Source: Cheilinus undulatus
Taxonomy: Eukaryota; Chordata; Actinopteri; Labriformes; Labridae
Direction: 5' to 3'
DNA: 64,000 nt
Assembly: GCF_018320785.1 (NCBI RefSeq)
Contig: NC_054885.1
Coordinates: 6,770,921-6,834,920 of the forward strand
Part shown: positions 44,001 to 54,177 of the stretch, one piece after another
Position numbering within the stretch: position 1 is the stretch's first letter
Layout: each line of letters opens with the position of its first letter
Program-made: the position numbers and the translations under genes
Notes under the pieces: generated by a model
The model's input: the letters and a program-made list of their open reading frames with translations, nothing else
Databases searched by the model: none
Told to the model about the DNA's origin: nothing

Positions 44001-47000
44001 AAAGCGGATGTAGTGCACACTGTGATTAAAGCACTAAAATCTCTGTATCAGCTGTAAAACCTGAACAACCTGAACAATGACGGCTCTCTTTAGTCTTTGC
44101 AGCATTAACACCAAGGGGCTAGGACTTCTGTAAACTGCTGCAATATCTATTGTGAGCCAACATTAAATTCTGCCTTTCAGAGTCATGTGAATCCAGTGAA
44201 GAGTTCTGATTTTGTCAGGAGAAAGTTGCATAAAGAATTTGAACTAAATTAGGCATCAGTGTTGAAGTGCATTAATTTAAAACACAAAAGTTTCAACTTG
44301 TGTGCACCAGAGACTTGGGTGCATCACTTTCTGAGGAGGCATGGCATGTCAAATCCAATTCCTCCTTCAATCTGATGCTCTTAAACTCATCTTATTGAAC
44401 AGGGGTGCAGCAATTCTCAACAGAAAATTGAACTTTTCCAGCTTCGACTCTGCACCCCTGCTCTCTGCTGTTGTGTTTTTGCAGCAGCACGCTGCACAAT
44501 GATGCATGCATTGAAGTGCACGACTGCAGCCTTGTCTCTCATGCGCTACTCTTTAGGTGAAACCACACTCAAAACACTTCAAATTACTAGATCAATGAAA
44601 ACGTATAATCACAGTGTTAAATAAATTAACTGTCATTAAATCCCTGTGCACATTCTCAGTGAAATAAAAGCAGCAATAAGTGCGCATACTCATCATAGCA
44701 ATCCTCTGAAAAAAGCTTTTTATGTCCTCTTTGTGTCTGCATGCATCATGCCAGTTAATGACAGCAATCAGCAACTTAATGCTGCAGCATTATCCCACAG
44801 CCTGGCGTTGACTTAATTATACAAACACTTTTAAACACTGCTTCTAAAAGTGAAGATAAAGTACTTAAATACATGCTCATTTATCGTCTGACACAACTAG
44901 GACTAAAACTGTCAAGTTGGTTTTGTCAGTTGGTTGGTCTGTGAGCTGCTGTATGACCAATATTTTGTGGGTTGGACAATCACAGCGGGGTAAAGTGCAG
45001 CAGGAATTAAAGAGGAGCATGCAGCGCTGGTAGATAAAGAAATCAGTTTTGCAGAGCAGAGTATATGTTGTTGTCTGGTCGTTTCACAGCAGCTACAGTC
45101 TAAATATCTTGGAAACAAATTGACAAGTTGACATGAATGTGCTGGAAGGTGCAGGATTTTGCAAGGTGTCTCTGCTCTGACCTCTGTCACATTCCAGCCC
45201 ACTGCCTGTTTAATTCACTGGTTGGCATGTATATTTTGACACAAGCTTTATCATCTCATTAATATGCATTCAGTAAAACTGATGTCTGTTACAGACGTAT
45301 AGAGCAGTGTTTTTCAACTTTTTTCTTGCCCAAGGCACACCTGAGATCAAGCCAAAATTTCAAGGCATACCTTGAACCAGTCCAGCACTACTGTATAACT
45401 GAGATCAGCTAATCTCACACAAGCCCTCATCAGCTAACAGCCAGCTGATTTGCTTTTTAAGCACGCTATTGGATAATCGCACTCATGCTGCCATATTTAA
45501 ACTGCTCTAACCTGGCTTTGCTTTGCTCACTCTAAGCCACTTTATACAACCCTCCTCCACCCCAGCTCCTCCTTCTTAGAACAGTCATGTATGAAAAACA
45601 GCAAGAAGTGCAAATTTACAACTGCTAATAGAGAAAAACTATTTATGACTAGTATAGAGAGCAAAGGAGAAACAGTGATGTCTCCTGGTACCAAAACATT
45701 TTTCTTTACACCCCTTCCTGCAAACAAATTGGTTCCTCTTAAATGCTGTCATGCAATTAGACTAAACCATCCAACCATTTGGGTCCCAAGGGGCCTGAGT
45801 GTAAGTTTTCCTTGGGGATAAACCTTGCTAGGTTTATTTTTGAGTTAACCTAATGAAGTCATCAGTTAGTGTACATAAGTGGATAATGTCAATAGTCTTA
45901 CTAGTGTGAGAACGTGTTGGTGGGCTCCTCCTGTGAAAACTCCTGTCTGGTTACAGAAGTTGAGGCCCCAGCGCAGCAGACCGCCCCAGTCTGCATTCCG
46001 GTCGTAGTAATGGTGGACGATACGGGGGAAACGCAATGCTACATCGCCAAAAAACGCCGTGTTCTCCACCACATGGGAATAAGCTGCAGAAACGTAAAGA
46101 AACAAAAAAGGAAAGTCTTTCAGAAAATATAAAACAGAAGAGAATATGCGATACACTTCAGCTGAAAACATGACAAATAGAACAAAGGAGTGAACTTAAC
46201 GAAAGAAAAAGTTGATTTTCAGGAGGGAATATTGTAAGAGGTGCATGAAAACGAGGATGACACGTCAGATATGCACACAGTCTTTAAAGACCCGGCTGGT
46301 ATTATTGGCACCAACTGGCACCAAAATAGAGAGAGGATGAGAGAAAGAAAGACTGACAGAGACGCAGCTTTTGAGATAGAGAACAGAACAAGACAAGCTC
46401 GTCAGTCAGAGGAGCTACAGAAAGAAGAAGTTTTATATAAGCCAGAGTTGTCTTGGTACCAGAGATTTTACTTCGATTTAGTACAGAAGTAAAAGAGTGA
46501 TAATGTTGATGCATGGTTCACTATCTCAGAGACAAAGATAGAAGGACAATAGAACTGAAGATATAGTGTTTTTGATGCTATCGATCATAACCATGATTGT
46601 ATTAAAGCACATGGCATCAAAAAGTAGTGAGATAAAGAGGTTAAAAGGAAAATCAGACCTTCTTTGATTTTATCGTCCATGGGGAAAGGATCATCAGGCT
46701 GCATGTTGGCTGCAATCAGGACTTGCCTTGAATCCTCCAACACCTTTGGAATGAGAAAAAGAGCCCAATATAAAGGTTCATTTAACCCACGCTGTGCTTT
46801 GAATTGAGGCTGCTATGGTTAGGCAGTCAGGAACTGGAGCATGCACTTATATCATAAAACTTTCCCTGTTTTCTCAGAATCAGAAAAAATGGACGAGGCA
46901 GATTCTGTTTTCATCCTCCTCAACTTTTGAACAAACTGACAAAAAAAAAACCCAGAGGCTGTCTTTATCTCTGGTCACGTCTGAAACATTTAACAGAATA

Positions 47001-50000
47001 GGTCGAGAATCATTGGACTTACTTCCTAACATTCAGTGCTGAACCAGACTCTCAAACATCAATATTTTTAACTTAGTTTCTGGGAATCTTAATAAATTTC
47101 TGAGCAGCCCTCTGAGTGAGGGCAATACACCTTCTACTGGTACTTTTCTTCCACTCTTCCTGCCCTCCTTTCTTGGTTCAACATTAGCTCTGCTAGCTCA
47201 CAGTGTCAGTAAAGTTGCCAGTATTGTATTATGTGCAGACAAGGCTGTCCATAGGGGGGTGTTAATGGGGAGAGGTTTTAGGGGTCCAGCCAAATGGGGG
47301 CCCATGGAGGTCAGCAACATCATGGTCCAAAGTTAAGCTGTGAGAGCCATATTTCATATTTAATCTGAAAAATAACCCCTCTCATCAATGCAACAAATAT
47401 TTTTTATTCATTTGTGTAGGAAATAGCCTTAAAAATGTAAATCTCCTCTGCTAAAAACAGACTTAAATGGGTTAATAAGATCTAAAAATGGGGAAAAAGG
47501 TGGTGAAATTGGGTTTTAAAAGTATCAGACATGGGTTAGAAGTGGCAACGATAGATAAAAGTGGCAAAAAAATAACAAAAATGGGTTAAAGTGGCAAAAA
47601 TGGGAATGAATAGGGGTAAAAGGGGAATAAAAAGCTGCTGAAATGGCTTTAAATTGTCAAAAAGGGTTAACTGAGACATAAAAATAGTCAGAAATTGGCA
47701 AAAATAAGTTAAACTAGCAAAAATGGGCATATCAAATTGTGAAAAGAGGTTAAATGGGCATAAAAAGTTGTTAAAAGTGGCAATAATCTGCCAAAAGAGG
47801 CAACATTAGACCTAAAGTGGCAATAATTGGTTTGGAAGTGGCAAAAATAGGCAGAAAAAAAGTGGTGGAAAGGGTTTTGAATTGACAAAAATGGGTTTTA
47901 AGTGGCAAAAATGTGTTAAAATGGGAAACATTGGTGGGAAAAAGTGAGGATAACAGGTTAAAATTTGGCTAAACTGGTGTAGTGGCAAAAGTGTAATTTA
48001 AAAAATATTATGATTTTTTTTGGGGGGGGGGCACCTGGAGACCCCCTCAGTGTCTCAGGACCCTGACGTTGAGAACCCCTGCTCTAAACAGCAGAACCAG
48101 TGGAAAAGAAACTTAGTCTCAAATGTTTCCAGAGCAGTATTTTGTATTCCCCTCTCTTATTTTGGCTTAATTTCACATTTCTTTTAATGCTCTTAATACT
48201 CAGTTTTTCCACTCTATTAAGCCCTCTGACTTGCTCTAAGTATGAACGGAGCATTATAAATAAGCTTGCCTCGCCTTGGCTGAGATCTGAGGGATGCAGT
48301 GAAACAGCCAAACAACTTTAAAGTTCACAGAAAGCTCCTCAGGTTTTGGAGAAAGCAGTTTAGATAATAAAAATAACTGGGGAGGAAGTGGACAAATACA
48401 GACGAGATAAGCACAAACAGATGAGAGTTAATTCAGTCTCTGTATGGAGAGTATGGAGGAGAAACAGGCAGGGGACTGTTAAGGACTATCTCGCAAACAC
48501 ACATGCTGTGGAAATGCTGACAATGTATTTTAGCTGAAGGTTGACTGTGCTGGTCGTCCTTGAGAGGCACGCAGATGCATAGATAACTATCCTTGGGGAA
48601 GCTGAAGCTGTACACGCGGCTCAGAGAGGAGTGCGAGTCTGAATTCTCCTCTGAGTGAATGTGGAGAAACACGCTGATGAATGTGATCAGTGGATTTAAA
48701 GCTTTTGATTCTCAGCAGAGCTGCAAACCTGCAGGGAGTGAGGAAAGGTTGAGCGCTAAGAAAGAACTGTCAGGTTTTTTTTTTTTTTTTTTAGTTGTGT
48801 CCTTGTCTGCTGCCCACGGACTTTGAGAGCTATGACGTGAAAGGTTGACACAGAGAGAGAGACAGTACCTTAAAGAGCCCTTTGAGCATGATGTCGATGA
48901 TTTTGTACTGCTGGTTGATGTCGTTCAGCTCCACCAGATTCTTCAGTGCATTCAGCTGATCTTTCCTCTTCGTCTCAAACAGACGTTTGTCTGATACATG
49001 AGGTCAGGAGGGAACATGCTCGCCACATGGACATAATGTGCACACATGTTAAAACATTCAACCATCTGTTTCAGTAACAGCATGCACATGTGCTCCTGAG
49101 CACGCATTAATTCACTCGATGACATGCATACATGCAGGGCTGTAACAATGCAAGCATTTAAACTTGTTTCTACTGATTCTAGTAAAATCAAACGACACCT
49201 GTTGGGTTATAATGGCAAAAAATAAAAGTCCTCGACACAAAGTATTGGTTCATTCCTCTTAATCAACACAAGTGCAGGTAAACTCCTACACACAGTCTAT
49301 ATTAGACCAATAAGCCCCATTTCATTCCTGTGATATTTATGCAGCTTAGACAGTGCCATTTCAGTTGCTATGTCTATTTGCAGGAGGCATTTTCACAGAT
49401 GCAGCTTTATGAGAAGCCAAACAACTTGATAAGAGCAGTCCAACATCACTTCACACTCCAGAAAACAAGCCTCACAACTGAATGGTGGTAGATTGGAAAA
49501 CAACAGCACCAATGTGATTGAACGGTGTTGCATTGCTGAAACTAGAGAGGAGTAAAGAGGTCAAATGTGGGATCTGTGTTTTGTTCCTACACACTTTGAA
49601 ACATCAATTGCTCTGCAACTTCCAGATATTCTTAGATTCATCTCATACAAAGTAAAATATATAAACAGAAATGTTGATCTTCTGGAAATAATGCTCATTT
49701 ATGAACCCAGTAGTTACTTGGTGCTCCTTCTGCACAAACTACTGCACCAGTGCAACAGAGCCGATCAGTCCGTGGCACTATTGGCGTGTTATGAAGCCCA
49801 GGTTGCTCTGATAGCAGCCTTCAGCTCATCTGCATTGTTGAGTCTGATGTCTCACCTTCCTCTTGACATTTCCCAAGAGATTCTCTACAGGGTTCAGGTC
49901 AGACCAGTTGGTCAACCCATCAAGCACAGTAATATGTTAGAAAACCAGATTCTGGTAGTTTTTGCTTTATTGTGGGCAGGTGCTGGAAAAGGAAATCAGT

Positions 50001-52222
50001 ATCTTCATAAAGCTCCTCAGCAGATGAAGCATGAAGGGCTCTTAAACCTCCTGGTAGATGCTGACTAACCTGACACGCCAGATGGATTTGTTTCACACAT
50101 CCATCTGGAAAACCTTCAAAAAGGGCAGAGCCTTTGAAAAAAAAAAAACTCGGAGGGTGATTGGATGAACATTCTGTCTGTCACATCTTTATGAGCCAAT
50201 CAGAGCAAGAAAACACATGACGTCGTATCCCCAAACCGAGGTGCACCGCTACTGATGAATAAACTTCATAGATAGCTGCATGATGCGAAGCATGGCAACT
50301 GTAGACATGTCAGTACACAACTTTTGTCGTTTTTGAAAAGAAAGCAACTCACTGCTGTTCTTTGATTGAAATGTTGTCAAGTTCTGATAAAACTGGTGCT
50401 TTAGCTTGCTTACGTCACAACTCAGAAAGGAGCTTTGCAAGTTGGATTCGCCAGTGAGAAACACAGAAATGGGCGCATCAATCTGTTTTTAAGGTTAGAA
50501 TGGCAATAGATTAAAAAACAACAGAAATAATGATGATTTTCATCTCATTTATGAATTTCAGTGTCATGACTTCGACTTTTTATGTCATAATTAAGACTGT
50601 TTTACACCGCTTTTCCTGTCCAAGGAGGAGCTACAAGTTGGCTTTCACTGCGTTAGAGGCAGGGATACACCCTGGACTGGTCGCCTCTCAATCGCAGGGC
50701 TGACATGTAGAGACAATCAAGCAGGTAGCTTCACATTCTCACCCACAGCAATTTGGAGTCACCAATTAACCTAACAAGCATGTCTTGGGACTGTGGGGGA
50801 AAGCTGGAGAGAACCCATGGATGTACAAGGAGAACATGCTAGCTCCACACAGAGAGGCACTGACCAGGTGCCCCCTGTTATTACTATGTTGGAAAGGTAA
50901 GATGTAATGTCCTATCAAGTATGCATGCACCCAACATTGGGTATCATCTTGTCTCTAACTAAAAAGTGCATAAAGCTCCTGCTCGATTTCTAAATCATGT
51001 ATTATAGACAGAATTATCTCTGCTGCACTCTTTTTCTGTCAAAAAGAGACGAAAATGTTACTTTTAAATCTTTATATAAAACTGTCTGTTTCTCTGACAG
51101 ACTTCCCCAGTAGCTGAGTGTGAAGGGTCAGGATTAAGGGTCAGCACCTCCAAGTCCAAGGCCATGGTAGCGTGGGATTGGTTCAGCATTGGCAGCACTG
51201 CAGACGTTGTAGCAGACCATTGTGGTGAAGAGGGAACTAAAAGGCAACGCTCTCAATGTATTGGTCCCAACCCCCCCCCCCATGGTCATGAGCTCTGGGT
51301 AATGACTGAAAGAATAAGATCATGGGTTCAAATGGTTGTAAGAAGATTCCTCAGGAGGGTGTCTGGGCTCAGCCTTTGAGATAGGGTGAGGAACTCAGAC
51401 ATCCAGAGGGAGATCGAGATAGAGCCTATGCTCCTTCGTTTCAAAAGGAGCTAGTTGAGGTTGATCAGGCATCTGATCAGGATGCCTCCTGATCGCCTCC
51501 CTGTGGAGGTTTTTCTGGCGCGTCCAAGTAGGAGGATACCCTGGGGTAGATCCAGGATCCGCTGGAGGGATTACATATCTCATCTGGCCTGGGAACGCCT
51601 CAGAATCCCCCAGGAAGAGCTAGAAAATGTCGCTGAGTCTGAGCTGAGTTGCTAAGCCTGCTACCACTGAGACCCGGCCCCGGATTAAGTGGAAGAAGAT
51701 GGATGGATGTTTCTCTTCTGTATCAATCAGAATGTCAAGAGGACAGAATCAACAAAAGTGTATTTCCATGGAGCAAAGTAAATAATTCTCCCTGGGTAAG
51801 TGGAGCTTTGCTCACTTTTTGAAGTGGGTTGATGTAGCTGAAGTGGTAGAAGTGGAAACTGAGTCCCATTTTCTTTTGCTCTCTAGATATGAGAATCTAC
51901 GAGAGTTTTTACTTCATAAAATCGCTCGTCAAAATCCTGACACACTGCAGCACCCTGATGTGAGAAAACTTGATTGGTTGTTAAAATGTGATGTGTTTAT
52001 GCTTTCTAATTTTGACTTAAATCCTGGAAAAGAAGACAAGAAAGCAACAAAATGCATTAATCCTGCATTTTACAGCACTAACTCAGACACCTCCCCGTCC
52101 AGCGTTTAAAGAAGGATACAGATCTCCAGGTTGGAGTCATGTCTTGGTCTGTGCGTCTCCGAGTCTGCAGAGCTGAGGGCAGCAGCAGCGAGGGCCAGCA
52201 CCACCGCACAGACGCTCTGCAT
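37954..52222 (-). CDS. ccdc134: Coiled-coil domain-containing protein 134 (gene span, 6 coding exons)
   Basis: CCDC134 is a small secretory-pathway protein found in the ER and outside the cell. In mammals it is linked to ERK/JNK signalling and bone formation, and to control of an ER chaperone. The six exons join in phase to exactly 229 residues plus stop, the same length as the human protein. The order is a signal peptide (1-19), a helical region (35-110), a strongly conserved core with [20 protein letters not shown] (113-132) and FCNQTGVF, with a possible N-glycosylation site at Asn148, and a charged coiled-coil tail rich in Glu/Lys/Arg (about 200-223). The C-terminus is RTEL, comparable to the QSEL end of human CCDC134, an ER-retention-like tetrapeptide. 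It lies upstream of srebf2 in the same orientation, as on human chromosome 22. Confidence 0.96.
38842..39726. mobile_element. hAT-type non-autonomous element (CAGGGGTGTCAAAC ends)
   Basis: 885 bp, starting CAGGGGTGTCAAACTCAAGG and ending GATTTTTACACCCCTG. Flanked by CAATACGT (38,834-38,841) and CAATATGT (39,727-39,734), 8 bp with one mismatch. The GGCCCGGGGGCCAAATCCGG next to the left end is typical of a widespread vertebrate hAT family. The middle (39,050-39,560) is a run of degenerate TCATATTTTGACTTTT units. Lies in ccdc134 intron 5. Confidence 0.88.
41712..42902. mobile_element. hAT-type element (CAGTGATACTCAA ends), host of a nested insertion
   Basis: Starts CAGTGATACTCAACACATGG and ends GATGAGTATCGCTG, imperfect inverted ends. 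Perfect 8-bp target duplication GTTTAGGG at 41,704-41,711 and 42,903-42,910. The subterminal GGCTCTTTAGCCACATG is typical of a vertebrate hAT family. A second element (41,765-42,158) sits inside it. Confidence 0.87.
41765..42158. mobile_element. hAT-type MITE nested in the 41,712-42,902 element
   Basis: 394 bp from TAGGGATGAGTATCG to CCCCAACCCTA, flanked by GTGACAAC (41,757-41,764) and GTGACGAC (42,159-42,166), 8 bp with one mismatch. The interior reads GGTACCAATGTGACACAGGT-like text. Confidence 0.82.
43491..43562 (-). CDS. ccdc134: ccdc134 fifth coding exon
   Basis: Residues 165-188, [20 protein letters not shown] then ERDD. Matches human [20 protein letters not shown]. A 24-codon exon bounded by CCATCTCTCAG and GTGAGT. 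Confidence 0.93.
45305..45650. mobile_element. hAT-like element, truncated copy
   Basis: Starts CAGTGTTTTTCAACTTTTTT with GCACACCTGAGATCAAGCCA inside. The body matches the copy at 53,650-54,177 through AACCCTCCTCCACCCCAGCT and beyond. The right end is missing. Lies in ccdc134 intron 4. Confidence 0.6.
45902..46083 (-). CDS. ccdc134: ccdc134 fourth coding exon (conserved core)
   Basis: Residues 104-164. Contains [20 protein letters not shown] and [14 protein letters not shown], the most conserved part of the family. Acceptor TTTCTGCAG, donor GTAAGA after CTCACACTA. Confidence 0.97.
46659..46743 (-). CDS. ccdc134: ccdc134 third coding exon
   Basis: Residues 76-103 plus one base: [20 protein letters not shown] then PMDDKIKE. 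It matches the human [20 protein letters not shown] region. Acceptor CATTCCAAAG, donor GTCTGA, both weak. Confidence 0.92.
47241..48085 (+). repeat. Copy D of the GTGGCAAAAATGGGTT family
   Basis: Begins CAAGGCTGTCCATAGGGGGG and ends CCCTGACGTTGAGAACCCCT, so it carries both ends seen in copy C. Between them are a single-copy part and an array of GTGGCAAAAATGGGTTAAA-type units (about 47,460-47,990). Lies in ccdc134 intron 3. Confidence 0.8.
48777..48792 (+). repeat. Poly-T tract
   Basis: A run of about 16 T in ccdc134 intron 2, close to the second coding exon. No retroposon body attached. Confidence 0.7.
48869..48990 (-). CDS. ccdc134: ccdc134 second coding exon
   Basis: Residues 35-75. [20 protein letters not shown] then [20 protein letters not shown], very close to mammalian CCDC134. 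The acceptor ATGTATCAG is poor in pyrimidines, but phase and homology both demand it. Donor GTACTG. Confidence 0.93.
49575..50250 (-). mobile_element. Tc1/mariner-like transposon relic
   Basis: The plus strand reads TTGCTCTGATAGCAGCCTTC, then GAGATTCTCTACAGGGTTCA and GGTCAGACCAGTTGGTCAAC, and AATCAGTATCTTCATAAAGC, a run of phrases that is very common in teleost genomes as the antisense of a Tc1-type transposase. The transposase itself would be on the minus strand and is broken. The plus-strand open frame of 167 codons here is therefore not a gene. Confidence 0.65.
50600..50880. repeat. LINE-derived 3' fragment (GGAGTCACCAATTAACCTAA type)
   Basis: Contains CACCCTGGACTGGTCGCCTC, CAATTTGGAGTCACCAATTA, ACCTAACAAGCATGTCTTGG and GAGAACATGCTAGCTCCACA, phrases of a very abundant teleost interspersed repeat. 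A copy on the other strand lies at 60,262-60,530. Confidence 0.65.
51100..51712 (+). repeat. Non-LTR retrotransposon 3' end with ATGG tail
   Basis: TGGCCTGGGAACGCCTCAGA then ATCCCCCAGGAAGAGCTAGA and a GGAAGAAGATGGATGGATG tail are hallmarks of the 3' end of abundant teleost LINEs (L2/Rex-like). The upstream part, AGCACCTCCAAGTCCAAGGC, encodes a frayed remnant of the reverse-transcriptase tail. Full of stops, not functional. Lies in ccdc134 intron 1. Confidence 0.72.
52120..52222 (-). CDS. ccdc134: ccdc134 first coding exon (signal peptide)
   Basis: Residues 1-34 plus one base. [19 protein letters not shown] is a typical signal peptide with likely cleavage after Ala19. The exon ends DSNLEI with the Tyr codon split across the intron (donor GTATCC). 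It continues upstream as 31 nt of 5' UTR to an acceptor CTTGTCTTCTCAG at 52,254, so a non-coding first exon lies further right; I could not place it. Confidence 0.9.
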
Positions 52223-52253
52223 GGTCAGCAGGGGTCGGCAGAGAGGCACACAC
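52223..52253 (-). other. ccdc134: ccdc134 5' UTR part of the first coding exon
   Basis: 31 nt between a good acceptor (CTTGTCTTCTCAG) and the start codon. It implies an upstream non-coding exon and promoter to the right, not identified. Confidence 0.6.
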
Positions 52254-53559
52254 CTGAGAAGACAAGAGATGACATTCACTTCAGCTTGTCAAGCATCAAA
52301 ATGTCAGCAGATGAGATGTGCTATTTCAGTCCATTTAAGGCTACAGATGAGGAAACAGCATGAAGTTTCTTGCTGTGACTCTCACGCTGAAAATTTCTCC
52401 TTTTGATTTTGAAGATTTCACTTTCATCTAAAAACAATGAGCTATCAGTGGAGTGCTTTTCTTATTCAAAGAACTTTTATTCCTTCCTCCAGACGGCTCA
52501 TTCTCTCTCTCTTTCTGCTGTGATATGAATGGATTCAAAAATAGAACAGCATGCCGTGCGTAAACGGTCAATATGTAACCGTAAAGGAGTGCCAGCATTT
52601 AAAGAGGAGCCCCTTATGTTCCTTTTATATGACACATCTGATGTCTGCCAGTTGCATTATCACCACGGGAACACTTACAGCCTCTGATTCAGACTCCTCT
52701 TCTGTCCACCTGCTCTCTCTATCAAAACTTATCGTCATCCTCATCATATTCATCCGGTTGCAACTTTGCTCAGAGGCTTTTCATACATTAGAGAGGGAGC
52801 GATGTAAGAGAGAAGATAAATACAAGAGCTAAAAATAAAACCTATTCAAATGAAAATTTGATGAAAGCCAAATTTTTAAGTAAGCATTAGCAGAAAACAC
52901 AAGTAACAGGAGAGGGAGAGGACAATGCTGCAAGACATAATTCAGATAATTCATGCAGAATTAAGCTCCATCAATGATCGCAGCAGAGGAATGCAGAGGG
53001 ATCACTTAGGGCTGCAGGGCACAAGACAAGATATGAGAAACAGGAAGAGGATGAGAGGGAGGTTATGCTTTTGGAAAGGGAAGGATAGAAGCTTTCCTAG
53101 TGAATATTTCATCCACCTTTGTTTAGACGTAGTTAAAACTAGAGGATGCAAACAGAGGAGGGCAAAAAAGAAGAGGAGGAGCACGAGTCCGAGCAGCGGG
53201 GAGTTTATTTTGCAGCTGACAGAAGTAATCTCTACCAGCGTCTGCCAAATTTGGAGTCTGAAGGACTGAAAGTGGGCAAATGTATCAGAGTGTGAAAGTT
53301 AATTTCAACTGAATGAGACTCCTTAAGCATCTCATGCAAATCAGAAGGGAGAGCATGCGCTGGGAGATGTGCTGCACCATCCTTTTCAAAGGGTTGATAA
53401 CACGTTACAGCAAAGATTGATTCACACAAGGGCTGTCAAACCATTAAAGAATTTAGAAAAACTAATTTTTAGGGTCCGTGTTGACACTCTGAAGCAATGC
53501 TTGTCAGTGTTTTGATTCACAGATGTATTTTATGATTTAATTTCTTATCATTTTTTGAT

Positions 53560-53660
53560 TTTAGAGGCAGGAAGTATGAGGAGAGAGTGGGGGAAGACAT
53601 ACACCAAACAGTGCATGGGTTTGATACTGAACCAGTGCATTAAAGACTGTATATGGATTG
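53560..53660 (-). repeat. Degenerate tRNA-derived SINE fragment
   Basis: Read on the minus strand, GCACTGTTTGGTGTATGTCT and the pyrimidine-rich stretch match the fragment at 14,041-14,165. The B box is decayed (GGTTCAGTATC). Confidence 0.4.
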
Positions 53661-54177
53661 GTTTTCAACCAAAGATCAAGCCAAAATTTCAGGGCACATC
53701 AAATCCATATATATGCAAAATTGCCAATTTAAAACATGTTACAGGAAAATGAATGTGTAGTGTTTGTTCAGGCAGGCCACGGAGTTCAACACTGCTATAT
53801 AATTGAGCCCAGCTGATCTCACGCAAGCCTGTATCAGCTGACAGCCAGCCGATTTGCATTTAAGCATGCTATTGGCTAATCGCATTCATGCTGCCGTATT
53901 TAAACTGCTCTAACATGGTTATGCCTCAATGATCCCTCTGCAAGCAACTGTTTACAACCCTCCTCCACCCCAGCTCCTCCTTTTTAGAACAGCCACATAT
54001 GAATAACAGCAATAAGAGTACATTTACAACTGTTAGTATTTATGACGGCAAATCACGTGTGTTTCTTGACAAAGTGGTCCTGACTGAGCTTCACTTATTG
54101 TGAGTTACAGTAATTATGCTGGCTATACAAATTCCTACGGCACACCAAGACTTGGCTACACCATTTGAGAACCACTG
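53650..54177. mobile_element. hAT-like element, fuller copy
   Basis: Begins near ATTGGTTTTCAACCAAAG and ends CACCATTTGAGAACCACTG, which reversed gives CAGTGGTTCTCAAAT. Shares its body with the copy at 45,305. No matching target duplication seen. Confidence 0.6.

Noticed and set aside
49565..50068. Plus-strand open frame of 167 codons
   Set aside because: It reads the antisense of a Tc1/mariner-like relic. The protein has no transposase or other motif.
51164..51655. Plus- and minus-strand open frames of 60-70 codons
   Set aside because: They fall in a LINE 3' end with a GGATGGATG tail and are remnants, not genes.
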